A DNA stretch of 64,000 nt, taken from contig NZ_BMVE01000001.1 of the NCBI RefSeq assembly GCF_014650555.1, positions 868,001 through 932,000 on the forward strand, in the 5' to 3' direction. Below, in pieces: positions 7,168-17,901 of the stretch. This DNA comes from Streptomyces goshikiensis. Lineage in GTDB: Bacteria > Actinomycetota > Actinomycetes > Streptomycetales > Streptomycetaceae. Each line of letters opens with the position of its first letter. The stretch's first letter is position 1. A program made the position numbers and the translations under genes. The notes beneath the pieces are model-generated. The model saw only the letters and a list, made by a program, of their open reading frames with translations. It was not told the DNA's origin and ran no database searches.

Positions 7168-8875
7168 GGCTTCTCCCCCTGTGTGCGCTGTTGTGATGCC
7201 CGCTGCCGCCGATGCTGAACGCGCTGTCGTGGATGTCGCCCATCGACCGGATGTACACACCGCCCTCGGCGACGTGGACGGCGCGCTGCGCGAACTCCTC
7301 GGTGTGCCAGCCCGCTTCGTGCAGGGCAACGGTAATACCGCCGACGACCCGGTCCTGAATCGTCTTCAGGTACCGGTCGAGGTCCATGAGGTGGAACAGC
7401 GACCCGTTGTCCTGGGCGGCGAGTTCCCGCACCGACACCCGGGGTCCCTCGGGCCGGGCGCCGCCGTGTCCGCCGCTGGCGATCCGCCCCCAGCTGCCGC
7501 CGCCCCGGGACAGCGTGGCGAGCGAGTGCGCGAAGGAGCCGGGCGTGTTCTGGAGGGCCGAGACCACCTTCCCGAAGCGGTTGTTGTTGACGTAGCGCTC
7601 GGCGTCGGCGTCCGCGTTGTGGAACGACGTGCGGACGGGCAGCAGCACGTGCGGCGCCACCTCCAGCATCAGCATGCCGCCCTGGGTGTGAACGCGTACG
7701 AAGACGGTGACGACGAGGTTCTCGTCCCAGCCGCCCACCCGGATCCGCAGGAAGTGCCGGCGCCGCTCGCCGCCCTCCTCGATGGCCTCGGCCCGGTGCG
7801 TGGCGAACCGCTGCTGCACGGGCGGGGCTTCGTCGCGGTGCCGCAGCCCGCCGGCGGGCAGGAACACGCACTCGTCTATGGCCAGCTCGCGCATCCGGTC
7901 CAGTACGGCGGCCTCGGCTTCGGGCGAGCCGTGCGGCGAGGGCACCCGCAGCCGCTGGAGCAGCGGCACGATGCGCTCCACCATGTGGGCGTTGGTGAGC
8001 GGAGTCGGCTCCCGCCCGGCTTCGAGGTCCTCGCGCGGGCGCAGTTCCACGGACAGCTGCCAGGGCTGGTAGGCGTCGCCGGCGCCGCAGAACGGGTCGT
8101 TGATGTCGTACATGATCACCGGTGCGTGCTGCTCGGCGCGGATGCGCCTGCGGACCCGGGCGAACCGTACGCCGGTGTCCGTCTCGGCGGGGTCGGAGGC
8201 CGGGTCGGCGTACCGGCGCGGGCTGAGGTCGCCCGTGATGGTCCGCGCGACGTGCCCGCGCTGGAGTCCGACGACGGTGACCACGGCGGCGAAGACGGCC
8301 GGCACCCACACCAGGGGGAGGCCCGCGAGGGGGGCGCCGAGGGCCTGGCCGAACAGCAGGGGGCCGAGGGTGAACGCGGGGCCGAGGGTGTCGTCGTCGA
8401 GCAGGGCCAGCAGCGTCCCGGTGATCGAGAGCAGGACGACGAGGAGGGTCCACCAGCCGTAGACCCGTACCAGGAGGGAGAGGAAGCGGAACGCCGCGCC
8501 GCCCCGGTTGCCCAGCCAGTCCGCGAGGCTCAGCAGCAGGAACGGGAAGAGGAGCATCGCGAGGGCGCCGCTGGTGAGCAGGGAGCCGACGAACCAGGCG
8601 CCGAGTACGGCGGCCGCCCAGCCGAGTTCGGTGCGGCGGGCGCGCAGGGCGTGGGCGAGGACCCGTGCGGCGTCGAAGCCGTAGGAGGGCGCGACGATCC
8701 GCTCCTCGTGGACGTACAGCTCCTCGATCACCCGATCGCGGTACGCGGAGTCGAGGTAGGTGCCCGCGCACAGCAGCCGGCCCGCCTCGCTGACCGACGG
8801 GTGCACCGGGGGGCGGCCGTCGCGGGGATCGTCCCCGCCGGCGGTGGGCTGCGGGGGAATCGGGGTCTCGGTCAC
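7151..8875 (-). CDS. Large membrane protein of unknown function
   Basis: This 574-residue protein has a GTG start at 8875. Residues ~1-75 are polar, then about four to six hydrophobic helices occupy ~80-202 (LGWAAAVLGAWFVGSLL..., WWTLLVVLLSITGTLL..., VWVPAVFAAVVTVVGL). The remaining ~370 residues are soluble and contain IMYDINDPFCGAGDAY and a C-terminal IHDSAFSIGGSGHHNSAH motif also present in the next gene product. It begins a three-gene operon (8875 to 5707). The family is not recognised. Confidence 0.75.
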   Translation of the reverse strand: MTETPIPPQPTAGGDDPRDGRPPVHPSVSEAGRLLCAGTYLDSAYRDRVIEELYVHEERIVAPSYGFDAARVLAHALRARRTELGWAAAVLGAWFVGSLLTSGALAMLLFPFLLLSLADWLGNRGGAAFRFLSLLVRVYGWWTLLVVLLSITGTLLALLDDDTLGPAFTLGPLLFGQALGAPLAGLPLVWVPAVFAAVVTVVGLQRGHVARTITGDLSPRRYADPASDPAETDTGVRFARVRRRIRAEQHAPVIMYDINDPFCGAGDAYQPWQLSVELRPREDLEAGREPTPLTNAHMVERIVPLLQRLRVPSPHGSPEAEAAVLDRMRELAIDECVFLPAGGLRHRDEAPPVQQRFATHRAEAIEEGGERRRHFLRIRVGGWDENLVVTVFVRVHTQGGMLMLEVAPHVLLPVRTSFHNADADAERYVNNNRFGKVVSALQNTPGSFAHSLATLSRGGGSWGRIASGGHGGARPEGPRVSVRELAAQDNGSLFHLMDLDRYLKTIQDRVVGGITVALHEAGWHTEEFAQRAVHVAEGGVYIRSMGDIHDSAFSIGGSGHHNSAHRGRSHGGGR

Positions 8876-8926
8876 CGCCCGACCTTAGATTTCGCCTACA
8901 TCCCGCGACAGGCGTAAACACGCCAA

Positions 8927-8955
8927 AGCGCCCCGGCCGGGAGGGCCGGGGCGCT
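8927..8955 (-). terminator. Hairpin terminator after mdh
   Basis: A perfect 12-bp stem (AGCGCCCCGGCC, 8927-8938, with 8944-8955) closes a 5-nt loop. It lies 22 bp past the mdh stop codon and before the next gene on the same strand. Confidence 0.85.
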
Positions 8956-8976
8956 GGGCGTTCGTCCGCGTACGGA

Positions 8977-10065
<1,089 letters not shown>

Positions 10066-10159
10066 TCAGGCTATCCGACCCCGGCACGGGCTAACCCCCG
10101 GGTCCGTGTGGTGCGTGGCACATGTCGCCCGGGAGTTCGAAGGCGCGCGGCCGCCCCGT

Positions 10160-10858
10160 TCAGCGAATGCTGAAGTGGACGGTCGACTCCAGCGAGGGGA
10201 TGTCCAGCCACGGCTGCGGTTGCATGACCAGCGCGAGCAGCGTGATCGCGACGCCCAGCACCCCGTACGTGGCCATGTCCGTGAAGCGGGAGCGCACCGC
10301 GAGCATGCCCACCGAGGGCAGGACGCGGCGCAGCACCGCCGCCGCGATCAGGGCGACGCCGATGAACAGGCAGCCGATGCGGGGGTGTCCGACCGCGGTG
10401 ACCAGCAGCCCGACGGCGGTGGCCGCGAGGACGCTGAGCATGGGCCACTGCCGGGCCGGAGCGGACGCGTCACGCGGTGCGGCGCGGCCGCCGCCCTCGG
10501 GGCGGGCGGTGTCCCGCGTGATGGAGGGGAACCGTCGGGTCCCTCTCGCCTCCTTGGCCCCGCCGGTGGCGGTCGCGGCGGGGGTGGCGGCCGCGGTGGT
10601 CACCTCGGGCGCGTCGGCCGCGGTGGTCGCGGCCGGCGCGGCCTTCGTCACCTCGGGCGCGCCCGCGCCGTCGGGCGCTGCGGCCGGGTCGGACACGGCC
10701 GTCGCCTCGGCCGCGCCGGGCCCCTTGGCCGCGTCCGTCGCCTCGGCCGCGCCGGATCCCTCCGCCGCGTCCGTCGCCTTGGCCGTGCCTGTCGCCTTCG
10801 CCGTGCCCGTCGCCTTGGCCGTGCCCGTCGGACCGGCGTGCTCGCGCTCAGCCCGCAC
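10160..10858 (-). CDS. DUF3017 membrane protein with repetitive N-terminal extension
   Basis: The last ~110 of 232 residues match the DUF3017 small actinobacterial membrane family, with three hydrophobic helices ([48 protein letters not shown]). The first ~120 residues are a low-complexity Ala/Thr/Lys/Glu tail with GTAKAT repeats that is unusually long for the family. The GTG start at 10858 overlaps the end of folD by 11 bp, so the two are translationally coupled. The function of the family is unknown. If the true start is an internal one, the tail would be absent. Confidence 0.75.
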   Translation of the reverse strand: MRAEREHAGPTGTAKATGTAKATGTAKATDAAEGSGAAEATDAAKGPGAAEATAVSDPAAAPDGAGAPEVTKAAPAATTAADAPEVTTAAATPAATATGGAKEARGTRRFPSITRDTARPEGGGRAAPRDASAPARQWPMLSVLAATAVGLLVTAVGHPRIGCLFIGVALIAAAVLRRVLPSVGMLAVRSRFTDMATYGVLGVAITLLALVMQPQPWLDIPSLESTVHFSIR

Positions 10859-11714
10859 TGGTCGTCGCCGCCCGTTCGGCCGCGTCCACGACGTTGACCA
10901 GCAGCTGCGCCCGGGTCATCGGGCCGACACCGCCGGGGTTCGGGGAGATCCAGCCGGCCACCGCCGCGACACCCGGGTGGACGTCGCCGACGATCTTGCC
11001 GTTCTCGTCGCGGCTGACGCCGACGTCGAGCACGGCCGCGCCCGGCTTCACGTCCTCCGGCTTGACCAGGTGGGGAACCCCGGCCGCGGCGACGATGATG
11101 TCCGCCTGGCGCAGCAGCCCCGACAGGTCGCGGGTACCGGTGTGGCACAGCGTGACGGTGGCGTTCTCGGACTTGCGGGTCAGCAGCAGCCCGATGGAGC
11201 GCCCGACGGTGATGCCGCGGCCGAGGACGACGACGTGCGCGCCGTTGATCTCGACGCCGTGGTGGCGCAGCAGCTCGACGATCCCGTACGGGGTGCACGG
11301 CAGCGGTCCCGGCTCGTTCAGCACGAGCCGGCCGAGCGACATGGGGTGCAGGCCGTCGGCGTCCTTCTCCGGGGCCATCAGTTCCAGCACCCGGTTGGTG
11401 TCGATGCCCTTGGGGAGCGGGAGTTGGACGATGTAACCCGTGCACTCCGGGTTCTCGTTGAGTTCCCGTACGACCGCCTCGATGTCCTCCTGGGAGGCGG
11501 TGGCGGGCAGTTCGCGCTGGATGGAGGCGATGCCCACCTCGGCGCAGTCCTTGTGCTTGCCGTTGACGTACCAGCGGCTGCCCGGATCGTCCCCGACCAG
11601 CAGGGTGCCGAGGCCGGGGGTGACACCCCGCGCCTTGAGGTCCGCCACCCGGGCGGTCAGTTCGGACTTGATCGCGGCTGCCGTGGCCTTGCCATCGAGA
11701 ATCTGGGCGGTCAT
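10848..11714 (-). CDS. folD: Bifunctional methylenetetrahydrofolate dehydrogenase/cyclohydrolase
   Basis: FolD oxidises 5,10-methylene-THF and hydrolyses the methenyl form to 10-formyl-THF, the one-carbon donor used by PurN and PurH encoded just downstream in this region. The 288 residues are of normal length. The catalytic lysine lies in YVNGKHKDC, and the folate motif is [15 protein letters not shown]. The NADP-binding segment is [17 protein letters not shown], and the end motif NPGGVGPMT is intact. The ATG at 11714 gives the canonical N-terminus [12 protein letters not shown]. It overlaps the DUF3017 gene downstream. Confidence 0.95.
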   Translation of the reverse strand: MTAQILDGKATAAAIKSELTARVADLKARGVTPGLGTLLVGDDPGSRWYVNGKHKDCAEVGIASIQRELPATASQEDIEAVVRELNENPECTGYIVQLPLPKGIDTNRVLELMAPEKDADGLHPMSLGRLVLNEPGPLPCTPYGIVELLRHHGVEINGAHVVVLGRGITVGRSIGLLLTRKSENATVTLCHTGTRDLSGLLRQADIIVAAAGVPHLVKPEDVKPGAAVLDVGVSRDENGKIVGDVHPGVAAVAGWISPNPGGVGPMTRAQLLVNVVDAAERAATTSAG

Positions 11715-11960
11715 ACCCCCATCCTCCCGGATGGGGCGGCCCCGGTTCCACTCGCGGGGCTCCACCGGCCCCGCGGATTCATTGCGCTTGCACAACAAGT
11801 GACCGTCCGTGTGCGCTGCGGCTGGACAAGTCCCGCGCGAGGCGATCACGATGGCGGTCACAGAGTGCCGCGGGCAGTGCCGGGGGGCGGCCGCAGAACA
11901 CGCAGCGAAGCCTCCGTGCCGTGCCGTGCGTCCCCGCACTTCCACGGAGGGACACCCCAC

Positions 11961-12632
11961 ATGAGCTTCGGCGACCCCCACAATCCGTACGGATCGCAGC
12001 AGGGCCAGCCCGGCTACGGCTACCCGCCGCAGGCCCCGCAGCAGGCCCCCCAGGGCGTCCCGCCGCAGGGCTACGGCTATCCGCAGCAGCAGCCTCCGCA
12101 GGCCTACCCGGGGTACCCGGGGCACCCCGGCGGCGGCTACCCGGGCGGCTTCCCGGGCGCGCCCGCGCAGATGCCGGGCCTGATGAAGACGGCCCGGGTC
12201 CTGCTGTTCGTCATCGGCGGGTTCCAGCTGCTCGGCGCGCTCCTGATCATCGTCATCGGCGCTCTGGTCGCCGGCTCGGAGAACTCCGACGTCACGGGCA
12301 TGCTGGGCGGCGGCGCCGCCGTCGTGGGCGTCGTCCTCCTGCTGTTCGCGCTCGCGCCCGTCGTCCTCGGCGTCCGGCTCGGCAAGGGCGCCACCCCGGT
12401 GCGCGTCCTGACGGCCATCTACGGTGGCCTCGGCGTGCTGGTCAGTCTGGCCAACGTGGCGACCGTGATCGCCGGCTCCTCCTCCCACGACGGCGCCGGG
12501 ACGGCCGGGCCCATCATGGCCGCCTTGGTCGGCGCCGCCATCGGCATCACCGTCAGCGGCATCATCTTCGGCTCGATGGTGACCGGCTCGGCGACCGCCT
12601 GGTTCAATCGCCCGCGCCACTGGACCCCGTAG
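11961..12632 (+). CDS. Membrane protein with Pro/Gly/Tyr/Gln-rich N-terminus
   Basis: The product has 223 residues. The first ~72 are a disordered PQ/PG/GY-rich tail ([12 protein letters not shown]...). Four hydrophobic helices follow ([76 protein letters not shown]). The ATG at 11961 has a CGGAGGG ribosome-binding site. Such tails are frequent on Streptomyces membrane proteins of unknown role. A 22-bp hairpin terminator follows the gene. No function is recognised. Confidence 0.75.
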   Translation: MSFGDPHNPYGSQQGQPGYGYPPQAPQQAPQGVPPQGYGYPQQQPPQAYPGYPGHPGGGYPGGFPGAPAQMPGLMKTARVLLFVIGGFQLLGALLIIVIGALVAGSENSDVTGMLGGGAAVVGVVLLLFALAPVVLGVRLGKGATPVRVLTAIYGGLGVLVSLANVATVIAGSSSHDGAGTAGPIMAALVGAAIGITVSGIIFGSMVTGSATAWFNRPRHWTP

Positions 12633-12642
12633 CACCGCGTTC

Positions 12643-12690
12643 ACGGCGAAGGCCGCGCCCCGCAGCGGTGCGGGGCGCGGCCTTCGCCGT
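12643..12690. terminator. Bidirectional hairpin terminator
   Basis: A perfect 22-bp stem (12643-12664 with 12669-12690) closes a 4-nt loop. It lies between the convergent genes ending at 12632 (+) and 12727 (-), so it can serve both. Confidence 0.9.
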
Positions 12691-12726
12691 CAGTGGGGCC
12701 CGTCAGTGGGCCGGGGCCCGGGGCGG

Positions 12727-14319
12727 TCAGTGGAAGAAGTGCCGCGTCCCCGTGAAGTACATGGTCACGCCGGCCGCCTTCGCGGCCTCGACGACCTGCT
12801 CGTCACGGACCGAACCACCCGGCTGGACCACGGCCTTGATGCCCGCGGCGGTCAGGATCTCCAGCCCGTCCGGGAAGGGGAAGAAGGCGTCGGACGCGGC
12901 GTACGAGCCCTGCGCGCGCTCGGCGCCGGCCCGCTCGACGGCGACCTTCGCCGAGTCGACGCGGTTGACCTGGCCCATGCCGACGCCGACAGAGGCGCCG
13001 CCCTTGGCGAGCAGGATCGCGTTGGACTTGACGGCCCGGCAGGCCCTCCACGCGAAGGCGAGCTCGGCGAGCTGCTCCGGGGAGAGGGCCTCGCCGGTGG
13101 CGAGGGTCCAGTTCGCCGGGTCGTCGCCCTCCGCCTGGAAGACGTCGGAGTGCTGGAGCAGCACGCCGCCGCTGACGGGCTTCAGGTCGCCCGGCTGGTG
13201 CGGGGTGCCGTCCACCTTCAGCACGCGGATGTTCTTCTTCTTCGCCAGGACCTCGACCGCGCCGTCCTCGTACGCCGGGGCGGCGATGACCTCGGTGAAG
13301 ATCTCCGCGACCTGCTCGGCGAGCTCGACGGTCACCGGGCGGTTGACGGCGATGACGCCGCCGAACGCCGACAGCGGGTCGCAGGCGTGCGCCTTGCGGT
13401 GCGCCTCGGCGACGTCCGCGCCGATCGCGATGCCGCAGGGGTTGGCGTGCTTGATGATCGCGACGCAGGGGTCCTCGTGGTCGTAGGCGGCACGGCGCGC
13501 AGCCTCGGTGTCCACGTAGTTGTTGAAGGACATCTCCTTGCCGTGCAGCTGCTCGGCGTTGGCGAGCCCGCCCGGCTGCCCGTCCGTGTAGAGCGCGGCG
13601 GCCTGGTGCGGGTTCTCGCCGTAGCGGAGGGTGGACTTGCGCTCCCAGGCGCCGGCCAGGAACTCGGGCAGGACGGCCTCGGGCTCCGGGGCGTACGCGT
13701 TGGTGAACCAGGAGGCCACGGCGACGTCGTAGGCGGCGGTGTGCTGGAAGGCCTCGGCCGCGAGCCGCTTGCGGGCGGTGAGGTCGAAGCCGCCGCCCTG
13801 GGCCGCGGCGATCACGTCGGCGTAGCGGTCGGGGCTGGTCACGACGGCGACCGAGGGGTGGTTCTTGGCGGCCGCGCGGACCATCGAGGGGCCGCCGATG
13901 TCGATCTGCTCGACGCACTCGTCGGGGGTGGCGCCCGACTGGACGGTCGCGAGGAAGGGGTACAGGTTGACGACCACCAGGTCGAAGGGCTCCACGCCCA
14001 GCTCGGCGAGCTGGTTGCGGTGGTCCTCCAGGCGCAGGTCGGCGAGGATGCCGGCGTGCACGCGCGGGTGCAGGGTCTTGACCCGGCCGTCCAGGCACTC
14101 GGGGAAGCCGGTGAGCTCCTCGACCTTGGTGACGGGCACTCCGGCGGCGGCGATCTTCGAGGCGGTGGAGCCGGTGGAGACGAGCGCGACGCCCGCCGCG
14201 TGCAGGCCGAGGGCCAGCTCTTCCAGTCCCGTCTTGTCGTAGACGCTGATGAGCGCACGCCGGATCGGCCGCTGGGTCGTGGTCGGGTCGTTGCTCGCAA
14301 CGCTCTCTACGGCGGTCAC
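12727..14319 (-). CDS. purH: Bifunctional AICAR formyltransferase / IMP cyclohydrolase
   Basis: PurH catalyses the last two steps of de novo IMP synthesis. The 530 residues comprise the N-terminal MGS-like cyclohydrolase domain ([35 protein letters not shown]) and the C-terminal transformylase ([29 protein letters not shown]). The ending FTGTRHFFH is typical. The extra ~18 N-terminal residues are common in Streptomyces. The start overlaps the purN stop by 4 bp, giving tight coupling in a purN-purH operon. Confidence 0.97.
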   Translation of the reverse strand: MTAVESVASNDPTTTQRPIRRALISVYDKTGLEELALGLHAAGVALVSTGSTASKIAAAGVPVTKVEELTGFPECLDGRVKTLHPRVHAGILADLRLEDHRNQLAELGVEPFDLVVVNLYPFLATVQSGATPDECVEQIDIGGPSMVRAAAKNHPSVAVVTSPDRYADVIAAAQGGGFDLTARKRLAAEAFQHTAAYDVAVASWFTNAYAPEPEAVLPEFLAGAWERKSTLRYGENPHQAAALYTDGQPGGLANAEQLHGKEMSFNNYVDTEAARRAAYDHEDPCVAIIKHANPCGIAIGADVAEAHRKAHACDPLSAFGGVIAVNRPVTVELAEQVAEIFTEVIAAPAYEDGAVEVLAKKKNIRVLKVDGTPHQPGDLKPVSGGVLLQHSDVFQAEGDDPANWTLATGEALSPEQLAELAFAWRACRAVKSNAILLAKGGASVGVGMGQVNRVDSAKVAVERAGAERAQGSYAASDAFFPFPDGLEILTAAGIKAVVQPGGSVRDEQVVEAAKAAGVTMYFTGTRHFFH

Positions 14320-14939
14320 TGGATTGTTACCTTTCGTCCCTCAATGCGGTAGCCGTGCCGGGCCAGGCGCCCCACGACGTCGACGAGCAGGGTGCGCTCG
14401 ACTTCCTTGATGCGCTCATGGAGAGCGGCTTCGTCTTCCCCGTCCCGGATCTCGACCACACCCTGGGCGATGATCGGACCGGTGTCCACGCCGCCGTCCA
14501 CGAAGTGGACGGTGCAGCCGGTGACCTTCGCGCCGTAGGCGAGCGCGTCCCGTACGCCGTGCGCCCCCGGGAAGGCGGGGAGCAGGGCGGGGTGGGTGTT
14601 GATGAAGCGGCCGCCGAAGCGGTCGATGAAGGCCTTGCCCACGATCTTCATGAACCCGGCGGAGACCACCAGGTCCGGCTCGTGGGCGGCGGTCGCGGCC
14701 GTCAGGGCCGCGTCCCACTCCTCGCGGGTCGCGTATCCCTTGACCGGACACACGAAAGTGGGGATCCCGGCCTTCTCGGCGCGCTCCAGACCGGCGATGT
14801 CCTCGCGGTCGGCGCCGACGGCGACGACCTCCGCGCCGAAGCCCTCGGGGCCGCCGGGGTGGGCAGCGATGGCGTCGAGCAGGGCCTGGAGGTTGGTGCC
14901 GGACCCGGAGACCAGCACGACCAGGCGGGAGACGGCCAT
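14316..14939 (-). CDS. purN: Phosphoribosylglycinamide formyltransferase 1
   Basis: PurN transfers a formyl group from 10-formyl-THF to GAR in purine synthesis. The 207-residue protein has the PRPP-moiety loop [10 protein letters not shown], the [10 protein letters not shown] strand, and the catalytic [16 protein letters not shown] and DTGPIIAQ motifs, with catalytic Asn, His and Asp all visible. It is the first gene of the purN-purH operon. The 231-bp gap upstream to the divergent gene at 15171 presumably carries the operon promoter, although I could not define one. Confidence 0.95.
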   Translation of the reverse strand: MAVSRLVVLVSGSGTNLQALLDAIAAHPGGPEGFGAEVVAVGADREDIAGLERAEKAGIPTFVCPVKGYATREEWDAALTAATAAHEPDLVVSAGFMKIVGKAFIDRFGGRFINTHPALLPAFPGAHGVRDALAYGAKVTGCTVHFVDGGVDTGPIIAQGVVEIRDGEDEAALHERIKEVERTLLVDVVGRLARHGYRIEGRKVTIQ

Positions 14940-15170
14940 GGGAGGCCCTTTCTTGTTCGCTTAGTGTGATCGTACGAAACTCCGGGGCACCGATATACGG
15001 GGAACCATACGAAGCCGCCGACCGGCAGCAACGATACCGGCTCACCGGACGGCCCCCGAGGGACGGGGGGACGGCCGAGGGGTAGCGTCTGGCGTACAAG
15101 CCGCAAACGGTGCGGCGCGATGCCCCGCGCCGCATGCCGCGTCCACGACACAGGGGAAGTAACGCACTCG

Positions 15171-15776
15171 ATGCCGGACCGCCGTCAGCCCGACCCCTCG
15201 ACCGACGACAACCCCTTCGCGGCGCCCCCCGAAGGCCGGCCCGACCAGCCGTGGGAGCCCCGCGACGGCGGCGGCGACGGGCGCGACGGCGACCGTGACC
15301 GCCGGGGCGTGGACCCCGACGGCGGCAGCGGCGGCGGCCCCGCGCGCTGGGACCCGACGGATCCGGTCCAGCGGCGCGCGCGGTACGCGATGCTGTCGGG
15401 CATGTGGGGCTTCTTCTTCGGGATCTTCGGGATCCCCTCGATGGGGCTCCTGCTGGGCGCGCTCGCGCTCTACTGGGGCATCACCGCCCTGCGCGGCCGC
15501 CCGGCCGCCCCCGCCCCGACGGACGGCACCCCGCCGCCGCCGTCCGGCCTCGCGGCCCTCGGCCCGGCCGCCCGTCCGCAGCGGACGGCGGCGATCAGCG
15601 GGCTGGTGACGGCGTCACTGGCGATCCTGCTGGCGGCGAGCTCGTACGCCGTGCAGCTGGCGTACAAGGACTTCTACGTCTGCCGTGACGACGCCCTCAC
15701 CAAGACGGCGGAACTCCAGTGCAACACCCTCCTCCCCGACAACCCCATCGGCACCGTCCTCAAATCCCGCCGCTAA
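15171..15776 (+). CDS. Two-helix membrane protein of unknown function
   Basis: The product has 201 residues. The first ~70 are Asp/Gly/Pro-rich and polar. Two hydrophobic helices are clear (MWGFFFGIFGIPSMGLLLGALAL and ISGLVTASLAILLAASSYAV), separated by a Pro-rich linker, and a short C-terminal segment carries a Cys pair (FYVCRDDA..., LQCNTLL). The arrangement resembles DUF4190-like proteins. The ATG at 15171 is used, with a GGGGAAGT element 12 nt upstream. No functional assignment is possible. Confidence 0.7.
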   Translation: MPDRRQPDPSTDDNPFAAPPEGRPDQPWEPRDGGGDGRDGDRDRRGVDPDGGSGGGPARWDPTDPVQRRARYAMLSGMWGFFFGIFGIPSMGLLLGALALYWGITALRGRPAAPAPTDGTPPPPSGLAALGPAARPQRTAAISGLVTASLAILLAASSYAVQLAYKDFYVCRDDALTKTAELQCNTLLPDNPIGTVLKSRR

Positions 15777-15992
15777 CCGGCCCGGACGGCCCCACGACTC
15801 GCCCGGACGGGAGCCCTACGGCTTGCCCCGGCCGGCCGGAGGGCCATACGACTCGCCCCCGAGCCCCCGCCCGAACGGGGGCACTGCGGCTTGCCCCCAA
15901 GCCCCGGCCGGAGAAGGGGCCTGCGGGCTTGCCCGCCAAGCCCCCTGGCCGGACGGGGGGCGTACGACTCGCCCGGCAAGTCCCCGCGCGGC
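15777..15992. repeat. Degenerate interspersed repeats, non-coding
   Basis: This gene-free stretch alternates copies of TACGACTCGCCC-like words (about 15793, 15847, 15963) with TACGGCTTGCCC-like words (about 15816, 15885, 15925), each flanked by GGCCGG/CCGGCC blocks. The copies are too diverged to give one exact period. No ORF with coding character was seen. Confidence 0.5.
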
Positions 15993-16030
15993 GGGACAGC
16001 CCCGCAGGCTCTGCCCTGCGGGGCTGTCCC
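15993..16030. terminator. Strong hairpin, probable bidirectional terminator
   Basis: A perfect 16-bp stem (GGGACAGCCCCGCAGG at 15993-16008 with 16015-16030) closes a 6-nt loop between the convergent genes ending at 15776 and 16202. Confidence 0.75.
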
Positions 16031-16074
16031 CTACCCGCCCTTCGCCCGTTCCCTGGGCTCCGCCCAGACCCGCG

Positions 16075-16131
16075 CCTCAAACGCCGGCGAGGCTGAAAAC
16101 CCGGCCACCCCAGCCCGTCCGGCGTTTGAGG
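16075..16131. repeat. Inverted pair of the CCTCAAACGCCGG repeat
   Basis: CCTCAAACGCCGG (16075-16087) faces its exact complement CCGGCGTTTGAGG (16119-16131). This is the same family of dispersed intergenic repeat as at 3.4-3.5 kb. It lies just beyond the stop of the gene ending at 16202. Confidence 0.7.
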
Positions 16132-16201
16132 ACCGGGGGTCCGGGGGCTGGCCCCGGCGACGGCGCCGCAGGGGCGGGCAGCTTGCGGGGGCTGCGGCCA
16201 G

Positions 16202-17782
16202 TCAGAGGGGCGGGCGGCGGCGGGAGAGGACCCGGGCGCCCGAGACCGGGAGCACCGGCGGAGCCACCGGCGTGGCCGGGACCGGGTCCGGAATCGGCGT
16301 CGGAACCGGATCCGGCTCGGGTTCGGGATCCGGCTCCGGAACCGGCACCGGATTCGGCTGAGGCTGCGGCCGCACGGGCGGCACCGGCGGCACCGGCGCC
16401 GGCGCAGCCACCGGCGCCCGGTCCGGAACCAGCGGCGCCCCCGCCGCCCGGCGCAACGTCTCCCACCGGAGTTCCCGCGTCCCCGGCGCATGCCACTCGT
16501 CCCCCGGCCCCGTACCGGCCGCCGGCCGATTCCGCCACGCGTGCACGGCGACAGCCAACGGCACCGCGACCGCCAGCGTCCACGCCGCCGCCGCGCCCCC
16601 CGCCTGCCACCACACCGGCCCGAACCGCGCCAGCTCCCGCGACCCCAGCGGCCCCGACGCCGCCCCCGCGAGCCCCGCCGTCAACAGCCCGCACACCATC
16701 GAACCCAGACCCGCCGTCAGCGCGGTCTCCCCGTACGAGACTTCGCGCGCCCGCCGTACCGCGAGCCACCCCACCGCCAGCCCGGCCGCCACCGGAATCA
16801 CGCCGACCGCCCAGGTCACCGGCGACCCCGGCCCCTGCGGCGGCAACGCCGACAGCAGCGGGAACCGCGGCAACGGCAGCGCCGCCGAGCCCTCGAAGCC
16901 GAGCGGCGTCACCGTCGCCCCGGCACCCAGCGCGAACCCGGGCCCGAGCGCGTACGCCGCGCCCCACACCATCGCGTTCGGGATCAGCGCCAGCGCGAGC
17001 AGCAGCACCGCGAACCGCCCCGACCACACCCCCGTCAGCGCCAGGAACGTGCCCTGGACCTCCGCGCCGTGCCACGCCAGCGAGGCCCCGACCAGCAGAA
17101 CGCCCCCGCCGAGGAGCACCAGCGCCCCGGCCGCGCCGGACCGCAGCGCCAGCGCGTAACGGGGGCGCGCCACTGCCCTCCGTACGCCCTTCGGCACCCA
17201 CTCCGGCAGCGGGCCGAGCGGACGCCCCTTGGCCACCCACACCCCGCCCGCCGCGGCGAGCACCGCCACCAGCGGGACGTGCCAGGCCGCGCTCAGCGGA
17301 TCGGCGGGCATCGGACCGCCGGCCGCGTACACCGTGGCCAGGGATCCGACGGCCAGGTAGCCGCAGGTCACCGCCGAGAAGACGGCGCTGGCCGGGAGCA
17401 CCTCGTCGCCGTCGCTGCCGTCCCCGCAGGCGCTGCCGAGGCGCGCCGCGCGCCGCATCAGCAGCACGGGCAGCGCCACCAGGAGCAGCGGGGTCATCCC
17501 GACGGGGGCCGGTACGCCGGAGAGGGTCTCGTAGCGGACGAGGTCCGTGCCGTGGGCGAGCAGCCACAGCCCGGCGGCGAGGTGCAGCGCGCCGCCGGGG
17601 CCGCTGTCGGGGTAGGGGGAGCTGATCCACAGCACGATCACGAGCACGGCGAGGAAGCCGAGCCCCAGTCCGGCGGCCATCGCACCGCCCAGCACACACG
17701 CGGCGGCGGCCGGTGAACGGCGCCGCCCGCCGGCCCTTTGAGGCGTCGGCAACGGGGTCCCGCGTTCGATTACTTGGGTCAC
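16202..17782 (-). CDS. DUF6350 family multi-pass membrane protein
   Basis: The protein has 526 residues and about ten membrane helices. An N-terminal basic segment precedes the first helix (AAACVLGGAMAAGLGLGFLAVLVIVLW), and the C-terminus is Pro/Glu-rich. It matches the actinobacterial DUF6350 family, usually found near purN/purH and sucCD in Streptomyces. The GTG at 17782 is chosen because the upstream extension to 17908 is antisense to a promoter region and has no coding character. Its role is unknown, and a link to cell division or the envelope is only suggested by the family context. Confidence 0.8.
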   Translation of the reverse strand: MTQVIERGTPLPTPQRAGGRRRSPAAAACVLGGAMAAGLGLGFLAVLVIVLWISSPYPDSGPGGALHLAAGLWLLAHGTDLVRYETLSGVPAPVGMTPLLLVALPVLLMRRAARLGSACGDGSDGDEVLPASAVFSAVTCGYLAVGSLATVYAAGGPMPADPLSAAWHVPLVAVLAAAGGVWVAKGRPLGPLPEWVPKGVRRAVARPRYALALRSGAAGALVLLGGGVLLVGASLAWHGAEVQGTFLALTGVWSGRFAVLLLALALIPNAMVWGAAYALGPGFALGAGATVTPLGFEGSAALPLPRFPLLSALPPQGPGSPVTWAVGVIPVAAGLAVGWLAVRRAREVSYGETALTAGLGSMVCGLLTAGLAGAASGPLGSRELARFGPVWWQAGGAAAAWTLAVAVPLAVAVHAWRNRPAAGTGPGDEWHAPGTRELRWETLRRAAGAPLVPDRAPVAAPAPVPPVPPVRPQPQPNPVPVPEPDPEPEPDPVPTPIPDPVPATPVAPPVLPVSGARVLSRRRPPL

Positions 17783-17901
17783 TCCGCCATGGTGCCAACG
17801 ACACGCGCTATGGACGGGTAACAGGCGAATGTCCGTGGTGTCGCTCAATATACGTTTATGTACTTTATCGCCCAGGGTCGCCGGTTCGCGGGGAGCGTGG
17901 C
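17783..17901. promoter_or_regulatory. Divergent promoter region with AT-rich island
   Basis: This is the 119-bp gap between the divergent starts at 17782 (-) and 17902 (+). Around 17846-17871 it contains an unusually AT-rich run (CAATATACGTTTATGTACTT) for this genome. It probably holds the -10 regions of one or both genes, but I could not assign hexamers with confidence. Confidence 0.4.

Noticed and set aside
6062-8917. 951-codon + strand frame across the 5.7-8.9 kb operon
   Set aside because: It is antisense to three overlapping or abutting genes with good coupling and membrane helices. Pro/Arg/Gly composition indicates a shadow frame.
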